The notes below the pieces were generated by a model. It searched no databases. It was given only the letters and a program-made list of their open reading frames with translations, and was not told the DNA's origin. Of a stretch of DNA of 52,222 nucleotides, positions 46,892 to 52,222 are shown piece by piece. Source of the DNA: Rhizobacter sp. Root1221 (lineage in GTDB: Bacteria; Pseudomonadota; Gammaproteobacteria; Burkholderiales; Burkholderiaceae_C); NCBI RefSeq assembly GCF_001425785.1, contig NZ_LMDI01000004.1:74842-127063 (forward strand), read 5' to 3'. The translations under genes and the position numbers were made by a program. Position 1 is the first letter of the stretch, and each line of letters begins with the position of its first letter.

Positions 46892-46919
46892 CACATATGA
46901 TGTCTGACGACATATGATG
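46892..46919. promoter_or_regulatory. Candidate GntR operator, copy 2
   Basis: CACATATGATGTCTGAC (46892-46908) is the reverse complement of a 15/17 match to copy 1. CATATGATG occurs twice here (46894-46902 and 46911-46919), 17 bp apart, and ATGTC-TGAC-GACAT is an inverted repeat. It lies 61-88 bp before the porin ATG. Confidence 0.5.
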
Positions 46920-46979
46920 GCTCGCTGCAGAGGGGCATCGGATGTCTCCCACATCCCCACTTCGCATTCGCAGCATCCG

Positions 46980-48005
46980 ATGAAACCCTCCTGCATCCCG
47001 ATCGCCCTGGTGTCCCTGCTGGCCGTGTCCACGGCCGCGTCCGCGCAATCCCGCCTGTCCGTGTACGGCCGGATGGACCTCGGGGTCCGCTACGCCCCCG
47101 ACAACCTGGCCGTGTCTCCGGCACGCGACTGGACCGTGTCCAGCGGGTCCACCGCGCGCATCGGTTTTCGTGGCGAGGAGGTGCTGACCCCCGACCTCAG
47201 CGCCAACTTCCGCTTCGAGCACCGCTTCAAGGCGGACACGGGCGAGGTCGATGGTTCTCCGTTCTGGAAGCAGGTGGCAACCGTCGGGCTCACGAGCAAG
47301 GCCTACGGCACGGTGTTCGTCGGGCGGATGATGTCGCCGCAGGACTACCTCGGTGTCAGCGGCCGCTTCGAGGCGTTCGACGGCGACACCTATGCGGCCA
47401 GCGTGACCCGCGGCGCGAAGGCTGCGGCCAAGTGGGACAACAGCGTCTTCTACATCTCGCCGAAGATCGGTGGTTTCACGGTGCACCTGGCCGCTGCCGC
47501 GGGAGAGGGCATCCGCCGCCGCGCCGAAGGGTTCATGCTCGAGTACGCCCGCGGCCCCCTCACGGTGGCGATGACCCACGCAGTCGAGCAGGACCCGGTG
47601 GCCGGTGCCGGCGCCGGCAACGCGGTGGCCACCACCACCCTCGCGGGCCACTACGCCTTCGGGGCGGTCATCCCGATGTTCACGTACGGGCAAAGCGAAG
47701 ACACCGGCGCGAGCGACGAAGGCCGCGAGCGGGTGCTGACCGTGGGCGCGCGGATCCCGGCCGGTCCTGGCGAGATCCGCCTGTCGGTGCGGCGTTTGCG
47801 CGACGACCGGCTCAACGGGGTGGACCATGCGCTGGACACGGCGTCGGACCGCGTGGGCCTCGGGTACCAGTACCGGCTCAGCAAACTCACGTCGCTGAAC
47901 CTCTCGCTGGTGAACGACCGTCTGGAGACCTTCAATGCCGACGGGTCCAGCAAGTCCGACCGCACCGGGCGCGGCTTCGAACTGACCCTTCGTCAGATTT
48001 TCTGA
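46980..48005 (+). CDS. Burkholderiales-type general porin
   Basis: 341 residues. The signal peptide is cut after ASA (residue 22). The mature start QSRLSVYGRMDLGVRYAP and the segments ARIGFRGEEVL, GTVFVGRMMSP and FELTLRQIF are typical of 16-stranded trimeric porins of the OmpC/Gram-negative porin_4 family, with the C-terminal Phe needed for barrel assembly. It probably admits the substrate of the ABC importer through the outer membrane. Candidate GntR element upstream. Confidence 0.92.
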   Translation: MKPSCIPIALVSLLAVSTAASAQSRLSVYGRMDLGVRYAPDNLAVSPARDWTVSSGSTARIGFRGEEVLTPDLSANFRFEHRFKADTGEVDGSPFWKQVATVGLTSKAYGTVFVGRMMSPQDYLGVSGRFEAFDGDTYAASVTRGAKAAAKWDNSVFYISPKIGGFTVHLAAAAGEGIRRRAEGFMLEYARGPLTVAMTHAVEQDPVAGAGAGNAVATTTLAGHYAFGAVIPMFTYGQSEDTGASDEGRERVLTVGARIPAGPGEIRLSVRRLRDDRLNGVDHALDTASDRVGLGYQYRLSKLTSLNLSLVNDRLETFNADGSSKSDRTGRGFELTLRQIF

Positions 48006-48154
48006 GGCCCCCCAGAGGCGGGCTGCGCCCCCCCCCCCGTGGGGGTCAAGGAAAGTTGGGAGGTGGCGTTGCACCTGCTGGCGCAACACGAGGTCCGACG
48101 CTTGAAGGCGCGTGTTGAACGGGTGTTCATGCCTGGGTTGCCAACGCGATGTGT

Positions 48155-48228
48155 AACCACGGGGCGCATGGGGCTCCAGTATCGGCTCGCCGTGCCGATA
48201 CAGCACAGGGACCCTCCGGTCCGTGGTT
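48155..48228 (+). promoter_or_regulatory. Predicted structured RNA leader of the MCP gene
   Basis: AACCACGG (48155-48162) can pair with CCGTGGTT (48221-48228), enclosing GTATCGGC (48179-48186) paired with GCCGATAC (48194-48201). GGACC/GGTCC (48209-48222) overlaps the outer stem by two bases and competes with it. It ends 47 nt before the ATG at 48276. No known riboswitch class was recognised. The rest of the 270-nt gap has an 11-C run at 48028-48038 that folds with GGGGG. Confidence 0.45.
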
Positions 48229-48275
48229 CTTGCATGTCACCACGGCGCCGGAGATCCGCCATCAAAGGATTATTC

Positions 48276-50057
48276 ATGCGTGTGTTCTCGTTTGCCAGCC
48301 GATCGATCGGCCAGCGCCTGGCCGGAGTGCTGGGTCTGGTGCTGTTGATCTCATTCACCGGTTCCAGCCTCGGCTACTGGGCGCTCGCCCAGGCGGCGCG
48401 TGAGACCCGGGCCATGTACACGGACAGCCTTGCCACCGAACGCCTGGCGTCTGACTGGTACCGCAACATCAGCGCGGGCGTGTTCCGCACCACCGCCATC
48501 GCCGCGAGCAGCGATTCGAGCCTGGCCGACTTCTTCGCGGCCTCGGCCGCCGAGGCGTCGAAGCAGTCGAGCGAACTCCAGAAGGCGCTCGACGAACGGA
48601 TGCAGAGCCCGGCCGAACGCGCGGCGTTCGACAAGCTGACCGAGGTGCGCAAGGACTACATCGCTGCCCGTGACGCCATCAGTGCGGCGCGCAAGGCCGG
48701 GGACGCCGACCAGGCCAAGCAGATCCTCGAGACGCGGTTCAAGCCGCTGGCCGTGAGCTACCAGGACAACATCAAGAACATCGTGCAGGCCCAGCGTGAT
48801 GAACTGGACGCCGCAGCGCAGCGCGTCGAGGCGGCCAACAGTGCCGCGCGCACCGGCCTGATCGTCTTTGCGCTGTGCGCGCTGGGTGTGGGCGGGGTGC
48901 TGTCCGCATGGCTGTCGCGCTCGATCACCCGCCCGCTGCGCGAGGCCGGCGAGGTGGCCGATGCCATCGCCCGCTTCGACCTCACCCGCCCGATCACCGT
49001 GCGCGGCCAGGACGAGACCAGCCGCCTCATGCAATCGCTGCAGACCATGCAGGCCGCATTGCTCAAGCTGATCGGTGAAGTGCGCGGCTCGACGGAAAGC
49101 ATCAGCACCGCCAGCACCGAGATTGCCGTGGGCAACCAGGACTTGTCTTCCCGCACCGAACAGACCGCGGCCAACCTGCAGCAGGCGGCCGCTTCCATGA
49201 CGCAGCTGACCGGCACGGTGCGCCAGACCGCTGCCGCGGCGAGCACCGCCAACCAGCTGGCCAGCTCGGCCACGGAAGTGGCACAGCGCGGTGGGCGCGT
49301 CGTCTCCGAGGTGGTGGCAACGATGGAGGAGATCAGCCACAGCTCGAAGAAGATCAACGACATCATCGGCGTGATCGACGGCATCGCCTTCCAGACCAAC
49401 ATCCTCGCGCTGAATGCCGCGGTGGAAGCCGCGCGGGCCGGCGAGCAGGGCCGAGGCTTTGCCGTGGTGGCCAGCGAAGTGCGTTCGCTCGCGCAGCGTT
49501 CGGCTGGTGCCGCCAAGGAGATCAAGGCCCTGATCGGGGCCAGCGTGGAGCGCGTGGAATCGGGCACGCAGCTCGTGCAGAACGCGGGCGCCACGATGAC
49601 CGAGATCGTGACCAGCGTGCAGCGCGTGACCGACATCATTGCCGAGATCAGCGCCGCGTCGCACGAACAAAGCGATGGCATCGGCCAGATCAACGTGGCG
49701 GTGACCCAGCTCGACGACATGACGCAGCAGAATGCGGCGCTTGTGGAAGAGTCGGCCGCCGCCGCGGAGAGCCTGCGGGGTCAGTCCGGCCGCCTGCAGG
49801 AGGCCATCGCCGTGTTCCGGCTGCACGACGGGGCGAAAGCACCTGCACCCGCGGCATGGGTGCCGGCGCCCGCCGTGAAACCCCGCGGGGTCTCGCCGGC
49901 CGCGGCGGTGAAGCCCGCCTTGAAATCACCGCTGAAGGCCGGGGTGAAAGCCGCTGCGAAACCTGCGGTCAAGGTGGCTGCAGCGCCTGTGGGCAAACCG
50001 GTGCCCTCGCCGTCACCCGCGGCATCCGGCAGCACGGACGACTGGGAAAGCTTCTGA
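48276..50057 (+). CDS. Methyl-accepting chemotaxis protein with CheR/CheB-type tail
   Basis: 593 residues from ATG 48276. Helix 1 (about 12-35), a periplasmic four-helix-type domain (36-190), helix 2 (about 195-213), HAMP ([20 protein letters not shown]), then a signalling hairpin with the conserved tip [21 protein letters not shown] (given in parts: [13 protein letters not shown]) near residue 385. An Ala/Pro/Lys-rich linker of about 60 residues ends in DDWESF, a match to the xWxxF pentapeptide that tethers CheR and CheB. Ligand unknown. Frame open upstream, but this start gives the normal N-terminus. Confidence 0.93.
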   Translation: MRVFSFASRSIGQRLAGVLGLVLLISFTGSSLGYWALAQAARETRAMYTDSLATERLASDWYRNISAGVFRTTAIAASSDSSLADFFAASAAEASKQSSELQKALDERMQSPAERAAFDKLTEVRKDYIAARDAISAARKAGDADQAKQILETRFKPLAVSYQDNIKNIVQAQRDELDAAAQRVEAANSAARTGLIVFALCALGVGGVLSAWLSRSITRPLREAGEVADAIARFDLTRPITVRGQDETSRLMQSLQTMQAALLKLIGEVRGSTESISTASTEIAVGNQDLSSRTEQTAANLQQAAASMTQLTGTVRQTAAAASTANQLASSATEVAQRGGRVVSEVVATMEEISHSSKKINDIIGVIDGIAFQTNILALNAAVEAARAGEQGRGFAVVASEVRSLAQRSAGAAKEIKALIGASVERVESGTQLVQNAGATMTEIVTSVQRVTDIIAEISAASHEQSDGIGQINVAVTQLDDMTQQNAALVEESAAAAESLRGQSGRLQEAIAVFRLHDGAKAPAPAAWVPAPAVKPRGVSPAAAVKPALKSPLKAGVKAAAKPAVKVAAAPVGKPVPSPSPAASGSTDDWESF

Positions 50058-50080
50058 GCCCAGGGCAGGCTTGGCGCCGC

Positions 50081-50971
50081 TCAGGCCCAGGAGGCCAGCG
50101 CCCCGGCCACGCGGTCGGGGCATTCTTCCGGAATGAAATGCCCTGCCGGCACGCCTTCGCCGGTGACATGGCCCGCACACTGCGCGGTCCACAGCGCCAT
50201 CGGGTCGAACAGCCGGTGCACTACCCCGCGCGCACCCCACTGCAGATGCAGGTCGCAAACGATCTTGTCACCCGCCGCGCGTGATGCGCGGTCGTGTTCG
50301 AGGTCGATGCTGGCACTGGCCCGGTAGTCCTCGCACATGGCGTGGATGGCCTCGGGGGTGAAACACCGCTCGTACTCGGCCAGGGCCTCGGGCTCGATGC
50401 CCGTGAGTCCCTGTCCGCCCCAGCCGCCGAGCTTGTGGTGCAGGTAGGCGATGGGGTCGCCGCCGATCATGCGCTCGGGCAGCGGCGCCGGCTGGATCAG
50501 GTGGAACCAGTGGTAGTAGGCCCGCGCGAACGCCATGTCGGTAGCCGCGTACATGTCGAGCGTGGGTGCGATGTCTACCAGGCACAGCCGCTCGACGGCG
50601 GCAGGGTGGTCGAGCGCGAGCCGGTGCGCCACGCGGCCGCCGCGGTCGTGTCCGCACAGCGCGAACCGCGGGTGGCCGAGCGACTGCATCAGCGCCACCA
50701 TGTCGCGCGCCATCGCCCGCTTGCTGTACATCGCGTGATCGCCGCCACCCGTGGGCTTCGACGAGTCGCCGTATCCCCGCAGGTCGGGCATCACAAGGAA
50801 GAAGCGGTCTGCGAGTTGCCGGGCCACCCGGTGCCAGATGGCGTGGGTCTGCGGAAACCCGTGCAGGAGCAACAGCGGCGGGCCGCCGGCGAGGCCGCCG
50901 GTGCGCGCGAAGATGTGTTGCCCGTTGACCGCGTGCGTGCGCGCGTCGAAACCGTCGAACCAATTGCCCAT
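50081..50971 (-). CDS. Alpha/beta hydrolase of the haloacetate (fluoroacetate) dehalogenase type
   Basis: 296 residues. The catalytic triad matches fluoroacetate dehalogenases: Asp109 nucleophile in GHDRGGRV, Asp133 in LVDIAP, His278 in GHFIPEE. The carboxylate-binding Arg110 and Arg113 and the halide pocket His154, Trp155 (YYHWFHLIQPAP) and Tyr216 (MCEDYRA) are present. An Asp nucleophile in place of Ser separates it from esterases. The enzyme would release halide from haloacetates to give glycolate; epoxide hydrolysis is the alternative. No SD precedes ATG, which lies 7 nt after the stop of a 19-codon ORF. Confidence 0.85.
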   Translation of the reverse strand: MGNWFDGFDARTHAVNGQHIFARTGGLAGGPPLLLLHGFPQTHAIWHRVARQLADRFFLVMPDLRGYGDSSKPTGGGDHAMYSKRAMARDMVALMQSLGHPRFALCGHDRGGRVAHRLALDHPAAVERLCLVDIAPTLDMYAATDMAFARAYYHWFHLIQPAPLPERMIGGDPIAYLHHKLGGWGGQGLTGIEPEALAEYERCFTPEAIHAMCEDYRASASIDLEHDRASRAAGDKIVCDLHLQWGARGVVHRLFDPMALWTAQCAGHVTGEGVPAGHFIPEECPDRVAGALASWA

Positions 50972-50978
50972 GGTGGTG

Positions 50979-51038
50979 TCAGGCGGCGGCCACGACGGCC
51001 CGTCGCAGGCGGTCGGACAGGATGCGGGGCAGGGTCAT
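50979..51038 (-). CDS. 19-codon leader ORF, possible remnant of a nitronate monooxygenase gene
   Basis: It encodes MTLPRILSDRLRRAVVAAA with a GGAG Shine-Dalgarno 6 bases upstream. The first part resembles the N-terminus of nitronate monooxygenases (LPxxLxxRLRxPVIAAP) and stops where that family continues. Seven bases later is the ATG of the dehalogenase-like gene, which has no Shine-Dalgarno, so reinitiation after this ORF may drive it. The 156 nt upstream to 51194 hold nothing else I can support. Confidence 0.4.
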   Translation of the reverse strand: MTLPRILSDRLRRAVVAAA

Positions 51039-51194
51039 GCTTGTCTCCGTTTCGAAGGGTCCGGCGGTGCGAAAGGCGCAGGAATGCCCGCCGCCGCCGG
51101 CGGCTTTGACGTCGCCGAGGGCGAGGGACGGTGAGGGGGCGCTCAAGGGGGCTCGGGTCGCGGGGGCGGCGTCTCGATGATGGCGCCCGCGCGA

Positions 51195-52222
<1,028 letters not shown>

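Noticed and set aside
48155-48228. Cyclic-di-GMP (GEMM) riboswitch before the MCP gene
   Set aside because: A GCACAGGG...CCTCCGG resemblance exists, but the order of stems and the tetraloop/receptor of that class are missing.

Overview
The window is GC-rich DNA (roughly two thirds G+C by eye) with very dense overlapping antisense reading frames. Gene content points to a betaproteobacterium of the order Burkholderiales, probably near the Rubrivivax/Roseateles/Rhizobacter group. Supporting genes are a Burkholderiales-type porin, a DUF4266/DUF3570 pair, an SOS-type dnaE2, SoxR, ettA, and MCPs with Ala/Pro-rich tails. No phage, IS element, CRISPR array or rRNA was seen.

Layout. 1-1500: the N-terminal part of a TonB/TolA-like envelope protein with 35-residue tandem repeats, and a tRNA-Ser(UGA). 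1611-13597: housekeeping and stress genes (isochorismatase-like hydrolase, alpha/beta hydrolase, apaH, CBS-domain transporter, SapC-like protein, SOS polymerase dnaE2 with a LexA box over its start, yaaA, a prolyl-4-hydroxylase-like dioxygenase, a small Ala/Lys-rich exported protein behind a structured leader, an NAD(P)-binding protein). 28445-13635, minus strand: nine genes with gaps of at most about 25 nt or 4-nt overlaps, apparently one operon of almost 15 kb. In transcription order they encode a DUF1592-type lipoprotein, a Tat-exported DUF1552 protein, a giant cytochrome c/ASH-repeat protein with a GlyGly-CTERM-like tail, a TlpA thioredoxin, a DUF4266 lipoprotein, a DUF3570 beta-barrel, DsbD, and two lipoprotein cellulases (GH5, GH6). 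All products are envelope or exported. I infer a surface system joining periplasmic thiol/electron supply to polysaccharide attack. This is the most interesting part of the window.

28446-30989: an AT-richer regulatory gap with several palindromes, then rhlE. 30990-39432: ettA, a papain-like peptidase fused to an alpha/beta-hydrolase, soxR with a sox-box-like operator, a TPR lipoprotein, two hypothetical genes, a TetR regulator and gamma-glutamyltransferase. 39455-48005: a catabolic module with an enolase-superfamily enzyme, a complete peptide-type ABC importer, a divergent FadR-type GntR regulator and a porin; a shared sequence element near both control regions suggests one regulon. 48276-52222: a full MCP with a CheR/CheB-type tail, a haloacetate dehalogenase-like hydrolase behind a 19-codon leader ORF, a small conserved protein, and the end of a second MCP cut by the window edge.

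How genes work together. TlpA and DsbD would keep thiols reduced for cytochrome or metal-site assembly on the exported proteins upstream of them, while the two cellulases act outside. The porin, ABC importer and enolase-superfamily enzyme form an outer-membrane-to-cytoplasm uptake and catabolism route under GntR control.
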